A stretch of 64,000 nt of DNA from Flocculibacter collagenilyticus. Its GTDB lineage: Bacteria > Pseudomonadota > Gammaproteobacteria > Enterobacterales > Alteromonadaceae. The stretch is from the NCBI RefSeq assembly GCF_016469335.1, contig NZ_CP059888.1, positions 2,790,001-2,854,000 on the forward strand, read 5' to 3'. The position numbers were made by a program, and so were the translations under genes. The notes under the pieces were generated by a model. The model ran no database searches. It had not been told where the DNA came from and worked only from the letters and a program-made list of their open reading frames with translations. This document shows positions 48,368 to 56,363 of the stretch, piece by piece (the first letter of the stretch is position 1; the number at the start of each line of letters is the position of its first letter).

Positions 48368-48687
48368 ATGATAAACAAGCCAAGTGGAAACGCCAAGAGC
48401 AGGCCATTCGAGCCACGCAAATGGCGTTCGACTTAAGTAGTGAAGTTCAGAAAAAGATAAAAAAACAAGCGATTGATGAAGAGCTGACTCCTTCAGACAT
48501 GATCCGGAAAATTCTGCAACTTGAAGTTAAGTCGAATAAAACCCGCCAGCGCTTATCATTTAATTTAAGTGATGAAGAGATTCAACAACTTGCCATTCGC
48601 TTCGGTGTCGCTGAAGATGATAAAAGAGCTGTAAAACAGCAGGTTGCGGAGCTCTTAATCCGTCATGCGAATAAAGCTAGTACATAA
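48364..48687 (+). CDS. Small basic protein with ribbon-helix-helix-like segment
   Basis: The product has 107 residues and starts at a GTG that overlaps the upstream stop (GTGA), so it is translationally coupled. FDLSSEVQKKIKKQAIDEEL followed by TPSDMIRKILQLE resembles a ribbon-helix-helix fold of a small DNA-binding protein, and the second half (RLSFNLSDEEIQQLAIRFG) repeats a similar strand-helix pattern. It could be the regulator that recognises the palindromes upstream of DUF2170-pspA, but this is inference only. Confidence 0.62.
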   Translation: MNDKQAKWKRQEQAIRATQMAFDLSSEVQKKIKKQAIDEELTPSDMIRKILQLEVKSNKTRQRLSFNLSDEEIQQLAIRFGVAEDDKRAVKQQVAELLIRHANKAST

Positions 48688-48707
48688 TTGTATCAGCTTT
48701 ATTTTTA
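48671..48707 (+). terminator. Weak hairpin at the end of the PspA module
   Basis: ATAAAGCT pairs with AGCTTTAT (8 bp, 16-base loop), followed by a T-rich stretch. It overlaps the 3' end of the last gene and lies before the convergent solute-binding protein gene. Confidence 0.4.
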
Positions 48708-49598
48708 TTAACGTTTCATCGAATAACGATCGGTTAATTCTTCAAATTTTCCGCTATTTCTAATTTCATCCAGCGCTTTATTAAACTCGTTTACAATTTC
48801 AGGCTTAACTGACTTTTTACTAAACATGACATAAACACTGCCTGTGTTGATGGTTATTTGGTGCTTGGTGATATATTGCCCTAGCCCTTTTCGTCTAATA
48901 ATTGAGGCACCTACGAAACTATCTTCAAGCACGCCGTCAATGTCCATGTCTAACAAACGCGCGATGTTTATTTCACTCATCATTGCAGGTACAAATAATG
49001 AACTGAGTTTATCGTCATCCATTAAACCATCAACAGTATCACCATAATAATATTGATCAACTAAACCAACTTTATGCCCAGCTTCCACAAACTCTTTTAT
49101 ATCAGCCTGTTGATATTTGAAATCATCTGCATTTCTAACGTAAAGCGAAAACGACTCTTCACGGTAAGGACTTGAGAAGATGGCAAAGTTTTCTCGCTCT
49201 GCAGTTTTAGATGCGCCTAAAACTAAATCAATTTCACCCGACCTAAGCTCCCCTAAAAGCTCAACCCAAGTTGCTTGATGAAAAGCCAAATCACACTCCA
49301 TTTTTTCAGCTGCCAACCTTAATATTTCAATATCAAGCCCCTTAACTTCGCGATCAATATCAACATACTGGTAGGGTTCCCACGTATCAAACCCCACGGT
49401 TAACTGACAATCATTCTGTTTATTGGTTGCTTTAGATGACTCTTTTGGCGCTGTCGCAGCTTGGTTGCTCTGCTCAACTTTAGTGTCTACTTCATTACCT
49501 TGCTGATTATTTGATTGCTGTGGGTTACAAGCAACCATGCACGTCAACACAAAACCAATAACGAGGCTAGGTATGAGGGTTCGAACGCCATTATTCAT
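48708..49598 (-). CDS. Extracellular solute-binding lipoprotein, family 3
   Basis: The ATG at 49598 with AGGTG upstream is preferred over the GTG at 49607. The 296-residue product has a lipobox (CMVAC24) and a Gln/Asn/Lys linker. A type II periplasmic binding fold follows: LTVGFDTWEPYQYVD, KGLDIEILRLAAEKM, LRSGEIDLVLGASKTAER (the SBP_bac_3 hallmark) and EFNKALDEIRNSGKFEEL at the end. Such proteins bind polar amino acids or, when orphan, act as sensors. No permease or ATPase lies next to it. Confidence 0.88.
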   Translation of the reverse strand: MNNGVRTLIPSLVIGFVLTCMVACNPQQSNNQQGNEVDTKVEQSNQAATAPKESSKATNKQNDCQLTVGFDTWEPYQYVDIDREVKGLDIEILRLAAEKMECDLAFHQATWVELLGELRSGEIDLVLGASKTAERENFAIFSSPYREESFSLYVRNADDFKYQQADIKEFVEAGHKVGLVDQYYYGDTVDGLMDDDKLSSLFVPAMMSEINIARLLDMDIDGVLEDSFVGASIIRRKGLGQYITKHQITINTGSVYVMFSKKSVKPEIVNEFNKALDEIRNSGKFEELTDRYSMKR

Positions 49599-49731
49599 GC
49601 TTATCACCTTTTTAATTTTTATGTGGCCACAGCAATAAGCTTAGTTAAAATTTAAATCTTTACCTCTTTTTTTGATTAAAAATCAAACGTGTATTTTAGA
49701 TTTCTTGCTGCAAAATACACTATGAATTTAA

Positions 49732-49761
49732 GCCAAGACGCACTACTACTTGCGTCTTGGC
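49732..49761 (-). terminator. Terminator-like hairpin of the antiporter gene
   Basis: A perfect 11-bp stem (GCCAAGACGCA with TGCGTCTTGGC, 8-base loop) lies 14 bp after the antiporter stop. Only a short T-stretch follows. Confidence 0.62.
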
Positions 49762-49775
49762 GGTAAGCGAGTTTC

Positions 49776-51098
49776 TTATAAAATTAACGCTGCAGCCGTA
49801 CCAAATAGTACTAATGGAATATTATAATGCAGAAAGGTGGGTACAACAGAGTCCCAAATATGATCGTGCTGGCCATCAACATTTAACCCCGATGTTGGCC
49901 CTAAAGTAGAATCAGAAGCCGGAGAACCTGCATCTCCTAGCGCACCAGCCGTACCTACTAGCGCTGCAACGGCTAATGGCGTAAAGCCAAAACTCATTGC
50001 CATAGGAACATAAATAGATGCGATGATTGGAATTGTTGAGAACGAAGAACCTATCCCCATGGTGATTAACAAACCAGTCAATAACATCAATAGCGCCGCC
50101 ATTAGCTTACTGTCACCTATTACACTATTAACTGCAAGCACTAAGCTATCAATGCTATTAGTCGCTTTCATGACATCTGCAAACCCCGATGCCGCTATCA
50201 TGATAAAACCAATCATGCCCATCATATAAACACCTTTTGTAAAGGTGTCGTGTGTTTCGTTGTATTTAACTACCCCAGAAAGCACAAAGATAATGAGCCC
50301 TGACAACGAACCCAATATTATAGAACCGGTAAACAATTGAATTGCTAATGCAGCTAATATGGCTGCTACAGCAACCATAATATGAAATACATTAATTTCT
50401 TTTGTTTCAGGTTCAATCGATAAAATTTTATCTAACGAATACTCTCGTGATTTGCGATAGGTAATAAAAATAGCGACCAATAAACCTAGGAACATGCCAA
50501 AAACAGGGATAGCCATTACGAATGGCAACTGTGCTTTTTCAATTGTAGCGCCGTTTTCAACTAAATTCTGAAATAAAATATCGTTTAAGAAAATACCACC
50601 AAACCCAACTGGCAACAGCATATAGGTGGCAGTTAATCCAAATGTAAGCACACACGCGACTAATCGCCTATCTAATTGCAATTGCGCCATTACATGCAGC
50701 AAAGGGGGAATAAGAATAGGAATAAAAGCAATGTGTACTGGGACAACATTTTGAGAGGCGACCGCGGCACAGAGTATTACGGCTAATAGTCCAGCTTTTA
50801 CCCACATAATTTCATGTGGTGTGCTATCTGATTTAATTTTTGAAATGACTTTTGCTGCAAGAACATCAGTAATACCAGACTTTGAAATTGCAACGGCAAA
50901 CGCCCCTAACATTGCATAATTAAGCGCGATAGTGGCACCGCCTCCTAAGCCATCACTAAATACTTTTATTGTATCTTCTAAGCTTAAACCTCCATATAGT
51001 CCACCTACTATTGCGCTTAACACTAAAGCGATTACTACATTAATTCTTAGTAAACTTAACCCAAGCATTAATAAAACAGCTAATACAACCGCATTCAT
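49776..51098 (-). CDS. NhaC/YuiF-type Na+/H+ antiporter or amino-acid permease
   Basis: The 440-residue membrane protein has about 12 helices. The [17 protein letters not shown] segment, [19 protein letters not shown] and the C-terminal [22 protein letters not shown] block are typical of the Na+/H+ antiporter family that includes the predicted histidine permease YuiF. It exchanges ions or a carboxylate or amino acid against H+ or Na+; substrate unproven. It is transcribed alone with a hairpin behind it; the His-rich protein gene lies upstream on the same strand, 112 bp away. Confidence 0.86.
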   Translation of the reverse strand: MNAVVLAVLLMLGLSLLRINVVIALVLSAIVGGLYGGLSLEDTIKVFSDGLGGGATIALNYAMLGAFAVAISKSGITDVLAAKVISKIKSDSTPHEIMWVKAGLLAVILCAAVASQNVVPVHIAFIPILIPPLLHVMAQLQLDRRLVACVLTFGLTATYMLLPVGFGGIFLNDILFQNLVENGATIEKAQLPFVMAIPVFGMFLGLLVAIFITYRKSREYSLDKILSIEPETKEINVFHIMVAVAAILAALAIQLFTGSIILGSLSGLIIFVLSGVVKYNETHDTFTKGVYMMGMIGFIMIAASGFADVMKATNSIDSLVLAVNSVIGDSKLMAALLMLLTGLLITMGIGSSFSTIPIIASIYVPMAMSFGFTPLAVAALVGTAGALGDAGSPASDSTLGPTSGLNVDGQHDHIWDSVVPTFLHYNIPLVLFGTAAALIL

Positions 51099-51210
51099 TT
51101 AACTTTCCATTGTTTCTTATTATTTTGACTTGATAATAAAGGGAATTTGAGATGAATGCGACACAAATCCCCATTAGGCTTTTCCGTCAAACTAGCCCAC
51201 CAATACCCTC

Positions 51211-51858
51211 TTAATCAAAAATAGAAAGCACAATGACTCCGAATGCAATGTCATGCCAATCCAATTTAAAATGCCAATGTGGGCAATGACGATCATGGTA
51301 ATGATTCATGATGTAATCATTGTGATAAGCATACACCCAGCTAGGATAGTGGCGATTATCATAATGTGGGTAGTGTAAATGACCATAATGATGCTGATGG
51401 CGTTTACGCCATTTGTGTGCATGCTTTTTATGCCAAGTATATTGGCGTTCGCTTACATATTGACTTCTAAAAGGATAATCATACTGGTACATATGACTGT
51501 GGTTATAGCCATGATATTTATAACCACCTCGATATTTTTTCACATGGTGTTTTGAATAGTTATAACTATGACCATGTGTTGCAATGTGTCTTTTATGTTT
51601 GTGTTTTTTACTATCATATTTTTTATGGTGGTTTCTTTTATGATGCTTGTGTTTATGTGCATTAGTGCCAGAACCGTGAACATATTTTTTATGCGAATGA
51701 GCATGATGAGCGTGTTTAGCATGTTGCGAATGCTTAGCTGTTTCAGCTCCTTTTCGCATGTGCGACTCTTGCTCTTTTGCAGTTACATTCCCAACCCCAA
51801 TTAATCCCATTACCAGCACGGCAATTGCAGTAATATTTCTATGTTTGTATATACTCAT
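51211..51858 (-). CDS. Extremely histidine-rich exported protein
   Basis: The 215-residue protein has an N-terminal signal peptide (AIAVLVMGLIGVGNVTA). Between about 30 and 200 it holds some 43 histidines (about 20 % of the protein) with many Lys and Tyr, in patterns such as KHAHHAHSHKK and KHKHHKRNHHKKY. One Cys lies near the C-terminus, and a final hydrophobic segment (IAFGVIVLSIF) could anchor it. Binding of Zn, Ni, Cu or Fe in the periplasm is the obvious possibility. I recognise no family. The reverse frame is a shadow. Confidence 0.75.
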   Translation of the reverse strand: MSIYKHRNITAIAVLVMGLIGVGNVTAKEQESHMRKGAETAKHSQHAKHAHHAHSHKKYVHGSGTNAHKHKHHKRNHHKKYDSKKHKHKRHIATHGHSYNYSKHHVKKYRGGYKYHGYNHSHMYQYDYPFRSQYVSERQYTWHKKHAHKWRKRHQHHYGHLHYPHYDNRHYPSWVYAYHNDYIMNHYHDRHCPHWHFKLDWHDIAFGVIVLSIFD

Positions 51859-51987
51859 GCTTATTCTCCTACGGCTAAAAGCGATAACTTAAGCGTAACA
51901 AATGAAGCTGAATACAAAGTGAATGGGAAGTCTAAACGTTGAAATGGAATTACAGCTAAAGAAAAAAGTATGCTTGTATTTAGGTGG

Positions 51988-52995
51988 TTATTTTGAGTTA
52001 TTTTGGTTGGTAGCTAGCTCGATTAGTGCCTCAAGTTCTTTATCATCATTGGGGAACATGGCAAAGTTTATTTCGAATTCTAAGTGAACCATAACACCTT
52101 CAAAGTTAATTTTATTGCAATTAAAGTGAACTTTATTAATAAGGTGCTGCACCGACAGCGCATCGCTTACACCATACAATGACAATAAAAAACAGTCCCC
52201 CGCTTCTCTCGCTGCTTCATCAGAATCCCGAATGATTGAGCTTAGTTTTGCTGCAAAGTGCACTAGAACTTGATCACCAATGTGGTGGCCATACTTAGCA
52301 TTAACACTAGAAAAATTTTTTATATTTATGGCAACAATAGCAACACTGCACTTATCGCGAGTAGCCATTTTTAGTTGTTTAGATGCAACTTTTACAAACC
52401 CTTTTCTATTATTTATTTGGGTTAAGGGGTCAACATCAGTTAAATAAATACTCTGTACACGATTAATATTTACGGCCAATAGACTGGTCAGTACAGAAAA
52501 GTAAGATAGTTGCTCTTTAGACAAGGTTATTGGCGTTGCATCATCAAACGAGCCTGTGCAAAGTACACCAAACTGCTCTTGTCCTAAGCAAACTAGTCCG
52601 TTTAGCAAAGAAACTATTCCCATCTTATCAACTACCGATTTATCCATCCTAGACTCGGTGCGTGCGTCAGCGGTAAAAACAGGAGTGTCACTAGAAAATA
52701 CTTCTTCGAGCCATTTGTCGTCTTTTATATCGACAGTCTGAATGGCTTGAAATCTCTCAGATTTATTTTCATCAGAAAAAGCATGAGAACCGTTGTGCTC
52801 ACCACGAAAATCTATCAACTCCATTTTGTTAGGATCGCTTTCTTTAAACAAATAAAGCCATACATCATTGAAATGTAACTGAGAGCGAATTTCAGCTTGC
52901 AAACTGACTAACATGCGATGAATCGAATCCGAGTCATGCATAGTTTTTACAAGCCTACTTAATGAAAGCAGTAATTCTTGCGATGATTTATCCAC
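51988..52995 (-). CDS. GAF domain protein with degenerate GGDEF domain
   Basis: The 335-residue protein starts at a GTG. Residues about 15-165 are a GAF sensor domain (IHRMLVSLQAEIRSQLHFND, later SLLNGLVCLGQEQFGVLC). Residues about 170-335 follow the GGDEF fold from DPLTQINNRKGF onward. The metal-binding residue is Asn (AINIKNFSSVN), and the signature reads R-E-A-G-D-C-F instead of GG[DE]EF. It is therefore unlikely to make cyclic di-GMP and may be a receptor or scaffold. It stands alone on the minus strand. Confidence 0.85.
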   Translation of the reverse strand: MDKSSQELLLSLSRLVKTMHDSDSIHRMLVSLQAEIRSQLHFNDVWLYLFKESDPNKMELIDFRGEHNGSHAFSDENKSERFQAIQTVDIKDDKWLEEVFSSDTPVFTADARTESRMDKSVVDKMGIVSLLNGLVCLGQEQFGVLCTGSFDDATPITLSKEQLSYFSVLTSLLAVNINRVQSIYLTDVDPLTQINNRKGFVKVASKQLKMATRDKCSVAIVAINIKNFSSVNAKYGHHIGDQVLVHFAAKLSSIIRDSDEAAREAGDCFLLSLYGVSDALSVQHLINKVHFNCNKINFEGVMVHLEFEINFAMFPNDDKELEALIELATNQNNSK

Positions 52996-53103
52996 AAATT
53001 CTACACTTAAAATTGCGTTACTTTAAAAATAGCAGCAATTCAACCATTTGTGAAAATTTCAGGGGGGTTTACCTATTTAGACAATGGAAACACCATTAAC
53101 CTA

Positions 53104-53658
53104 CTAAAAACCATTGTGCTGTTTTAAAAATTCCAGCTCTTGCTGGGTTGATTCGCGCTTTAAAATGTTATTTCTGTGTGGATAACGACCAAATTTATCA
53201 ATGATCTTTTTATGCTCTAATTCAAAAGTATAGTTATGCTCTAAACCATCTTGATTAAACAATTTCTCAGCAATTTTATGGATAGCTTTTGATTCACTGT
53301 GCATAAACGGCATATACAAAAATGCTTTTTCTTGATTAGTTAGCTGCCTGTCATATTCATGTAATAGCGCTTCCTGCGCAAGGATAAGAGCTAAACTGTC
53401 AGCTGAGAATGCTAACGGCGTGTCTCTATGAATATTGCGTGAGAATTGATCTAACACAATGATTTCTGCCAACCGACCTTTTGCAGTGCTACGCCACTCA
53501 AACAGCTCCCCAGCTTTCGCTTTATTTAATGTTGTTGCAAATTTAGCCGTAATGATTTGATCAAGTTCGTCACTTTTTTTGAACCAGTCTTCTGCCGATA
53601 ACTCTTCAAACCAAAAATTAAGTACATCTTGATGCGTGATGTCGCTAGGGTTAGTCAT
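53104..53658 (-). CDS. DUF924 family protein
   Basis: The 184-residue, mostly helical soluble protein has the family pattern VLNFWFEELSAEDWFKKSDE, KGRLAEIIVLDQFSRNIHRD, FLYMPFMHSES and KFGRYPHRNNILKRESTQQE, which runs through almost the entire length. DUF924 proteins are widespread and of unknown function, with a tetratricopeptide-like helical fold. It lies 22 bp after tilS on the same strand and is probably co-transcribed. Confidence 0.92.
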   Translation of the reverse strand: MTNPSDITHQDVLNFWFEELSAEDWFKKSDELDQIITAKFATTLNKAKAGELFEWRSTAKGRLAEIIVLDQFSRNIHRDTPLAFSADSLALILAQEALLHEYDRQLTNQEKAFLYMPFMHSESKAIHKIAEKLFNQDGLEHNYTFELEHKKIIDKFGRYPHRNNILKRESTQQELEFLKQHNGF

Positions 53659-53680
53659 TATTTATTCCTTATCTGCCGAT

Positions 53681-55252
53681 TCATGATCTTGATTTATTGT
53701 GCCACGTTATCTCGAGAACATATTCACTTTCCCTGTCAAACAACTTAGCGTCATAGCCCTCAGCCACACACACACCTGCAATAGCAGCCAGCTGGTTATC
53801 AATGAATACACATGGTAAATACATCCGTAACCACGGCGGAACGTTATACTCCTTGTATATTTGCTTTAAAGATTTAGCATGCTCGCGTCCTGCAATTTTA
53901 ATTTTTTTTGGTAATACCAATTCCTTATCTTCATATATATGAGGAAAAGTGACTATTATTTCAGACCGACGACCGGGTAGCGCTACATTAAGTGTGTTGA
54001 GTACAAAGTGTAGTGCTAATTCATTGTAAAAGTTACTCGCACATTCATCATTACGTGGTTGATTTTGTTTTTGTTCATACAAGTACGGTGCTTTTACAGC
54101 ACAATTTACGTTTGCAGGTAAGGACAAACTAATATGGCCTAATTGAGCAGGTAAAAGTGTTGATGAATCAATAGATACAGTGCAAGTGTTATCACTGTTG
54201 CTCGTAGTTGATAACGCTTGATAAGTATCCACGTTGCACTGGTAATCTTTTTTTCCTAACAGCTTAGGCAAACAATATAAATAGCCTTTATAGCCGCGCA
54301 CCTGTATCCCTGAAAACGACACTACCGCATCGTTTCCAAGTTTAGTATTTTGTGAAGAGACTTCAGAAGTATTACAAACAAACTGTTTAATTATTTGCTG
54401 CAGGATGGACTCACTCGGCATTTGAAGTTTATGTTGCGCAAACCAGTATCTAAGTACGTATTTTTGCCTGACTTCAGAGTATTCCTGCAACTTAATAACA
54501 CTTAACGCAGCCCCATCAACCGCCGCCTTATAATCTTGCTGAACATACTCATCCAGCAATTCATCAGCTTGTGCAATATGACGCATACTTCGTGTAACGG
54601 TGTGACGAAAACCTTGCCAGTGCTCAGTTAAAATGGGCAGTACATTATGGCGTAAAAAATTTCGATCGTAGTTAGTGTCAGTATTACTATCATCTTCTAC
54701 CCAAGAAAGTTGGTAAAATTGTGCATAGGCTTCTAACGCTTTCCGTGAAATATCTAATAACGGTCTTACCAATAATGCATCTTCAGTAAAAGCCATCGAC
54801 TCTGGCATGCCTGATAACCCCTTCAACCCAGCACCACGTTTAAGTTGAAGTAATAAGGTTTCAACTTGATCGTCAGCATGCTGTCCTGTTACCACAATGG
54901 CGGGACCAGTTAACGTCTCTTTTATAGCTTGATATCTTAATTCACGCGCTTGTTGCTCTGTGCTGGTTCTACTTTTCTTTACTAGTTTAACTTGCTTATA
55001 CGAAAAGCTAACATCAAGCGAAGCTGAAAACGCTTGGCAATGCTGCAACCATGAATCAGCAAACTCACTAATTCCATGGTGGACATGAAACGCTCTAATG
55101 GTTGATATGCTGTGGTTTTTTTGTAATTGGGCTATCGCGTGTAATAAAACCGTTGAATCTAATCCACCGCTGTAAGCAATCACTATTTCAGAGTACCGGC
55201 TAAGAGAAAGTGACAATAATTTATTAGCAATATGCTGGTGAATCTGGTGCAT
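53681..55252 (-). CDS. tilS: tRNA(Ile)-lysidine synthetase TilS
   Basis: The 523-residue protein has the PP-loop motif S28-G-G-L-D-S33 near the N-terminus, GQHADDQVETLLLQLKRGAG and DSNTDTNYDRNFLRHNVLP. It attaches lysine to C34 of tRNA-Ile(CAT) using ATP, changing AUG to AUA decoding. The substrate-binding and C-terminal TilS domains (about 210-523) are present and longer than in E. coli (432 residues). It follows accA after a strong terminator, so it may have its own promoter in the 136-bp gap. Confidence 0.95.
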   Translation of the reverse strand: MHQIHQHIANKLLSLSLSRYSEIVIAYSGGLDSTVLLHAIAQLQKNHSISTIRAFHVHHGISEFADSWLQHCQAFSASLDVSFSYKQVKLVKKSRTSTEQQARELRYQAIKETLTGPAIVVTGQHADDQVETLLLQLKRGAGLKGLSGMPESMAFTEDALLVRPLLDISRKALEAYAQFYQLSWVEDDSNTDTNYDRNFLRHNVLPILTEHWQGFRHTVTRSMRHIAQADELLDEYVQQDYKAAVDGAALSVIKLQEYSEVRQKYVLRYWFAQHKLQMPSESILQQIIKQFVCNTSEVSSQNTKLGNDAVVSFSGIQVRGYKGYLYCLPKLLGKKDYQCNVDTYQALSTTSNSDNTCTVSIDSSTLLPAQLGHISLSLPANVNCAVKAPYLYEQKQNQPRNDECASNFYNELALHFVLNTLNVALPGRRSEIIVTFPHIYEDKELVLPKKIKIAGREHAKSLKQIYKEYNVPPWLRMYLPCVFIDNQLAAIAGVCVAEGYDAKLFDRESEYVLEITWHNKSRS

Positions 55253-55323
55253 GTTAGCAAATACCTTTTTAGCAAATACCTATTAGTCATGCTAGCGCTG
55301 AAGATAGGATTAAATAATAAGCA

Positions 55324-55350
55324 ATAAAAAACCGCCCTAAGGCGGTTATT
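55324..55350 (-). terminator. Rho-independent terminator of accA
   Basis: On the minus strand AACCGCC pairs with GGCGGTT (7 bp, 4-base loop), followed by six T. It lies about 40 bp after the accA stop. Confidence 0.88.
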
Positions 55351-55388
55351 ACAAATTTTTAGCAGTGAAAATAAGTAATAGAACTTAT

Positions 55389-56345
55389 TTAGCAATAACC
55401 AAACGACATAATACGTTTATAGCGGCTAGCGAGTAAATCGTCTATCGACATTTCTTCAAGCTCAGCAAGATCTTTTTTGATCATCGCCTTTAAGTTAAGT
55501 GCCATCTTATCCATATCTCTGTGCGCACCGCCTAATGGCTCCTCTATCATACTATTAATAAGATCTAATTCTTTTAAGCGTGGTGCTGTTATACCCATTG
55601 CTTCAGCAGCTAATTCCGCTTTATCTGCACTTTTCCATAAAATAGATGCGCACCCTTCAGGAGAAATAACAGAGTATGTACTGTATTGAAGCATGTTAAC
55701 ACGGTCACCCACGCCAATTGCCAACGCACCGCCTGAACCGCCTTCACCGATAACAGTACAAATAGTGGGCACTTTTAAAGCCGACATCACTTTCAAATTA
55801 CGTGCAATGGCTTCACTTTGGCCGCGCTCTTCAGCGCCAACACCCGGATAAGCACCAGGCGTGTCAATAAAAGTAATAATTGGCATTTTAAAACGCTCGG
55901 CCATTTCCATTAAGCGTAACGCTTTACGATACCCTTCTGGTTTTGGCATACCAAAATTGCGCTTAATTTTTTCTGCCGTATCGCGTCCTTTTTGCTGACC
56001 AATAACCATAACTGGCTGACCATCTAAACGCGCAACACCACCAATAATAGCTGGATCATTAGCGAAAGCGCGATCACCTGCCAATTCATCAAACTCTGTA
56101 AAAATACGATCAATGTAATCTTTTGTGTAGGGACGAAGGGGATGGCGAGCTACTTTTGCAACCTGCCAAGCTTCTAGATCAGAGAAGATTTTTGTTGTTA
56201 ATTCAACACTTTTTTCTTTAAGTTGACTGATTTCTTGCTCTAAACCAAGATCTAATGAACCAGATCGATTAACATTCTTTAATTCTTCAATTTTTGCTTC
56301 TAAATCAGCAATGGGTTGTTCAAAATCTAGATAGTTCAAACTCAT
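55389..56345 (-). CDS. accA: Acetyl-CoA carboxylase carboxyltransferase subunit alpha AccA
   Basis: The 318-residue protein begins with a coiled-coil ([11 protein letters not shown]) and continues with the carboxyltransferase fold: [39 protein letters not shown] and [15 protein letters not shown]. The latter two glycine-rich loops form the oxyanion holes for acetyl-CoA. With AccD it transfers CO2 from biotin-BCCP to acetyl-CoA, the first step of fatty acid synthesis. It follows dnaE by 18 bp and closes the lpxD-dnaE-accA operon. Confidence 0.97.
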   Translation of the reverse strand: MSLNYLDFEQPIADLEAKIEELKNVNRSGSLDLGLEQEISQLKEKSVELTTKIFSDLEAWQVAKVARHPLRPYTKDYIDRIFTEFDELAGDRAFANDPAIIGGVARLDGQPVMVIGQQKGRDTAEKIKRNFGMPKPEGYRKALRLMEMAERFKMPIITFIDTPGAYPGVGAEERGQSEAIARNLKVMSALKVPTICTVIGEGGSGGALAIGVGDRVNMLQYSTYSVISPEGCASILWKSADKAELAAEAMGITAPRLKELDLINSMIEEPLGGAHRDMDKMALNLKAMIKKDLAELEEMSIDDLLASRYKRIMSFGYC

Positions 56346-56363
56346 TAAATTACGCTCAGCTTT

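Noticed and set aside
51568-51804. 78-residue frame rich in Met and Phe opposite the His-rich gene
   Set aside because: It is the reverse shadow of CAT/CAC histidine codons and has no ribosome site.
52988-52996. Single DnaA box TTATCCACA at the start of the GAF/GGDEF gene
   Set aside because: It is an isolated site that arises from the start codon context (GTGGATAA); one box is expected by chance.
55256-55283. Short direct repeat TAGCAAATACC before tilS
   Set aside because: Two 11-bp copies in AT-rich DNA with no further context; likely a small local duplication.
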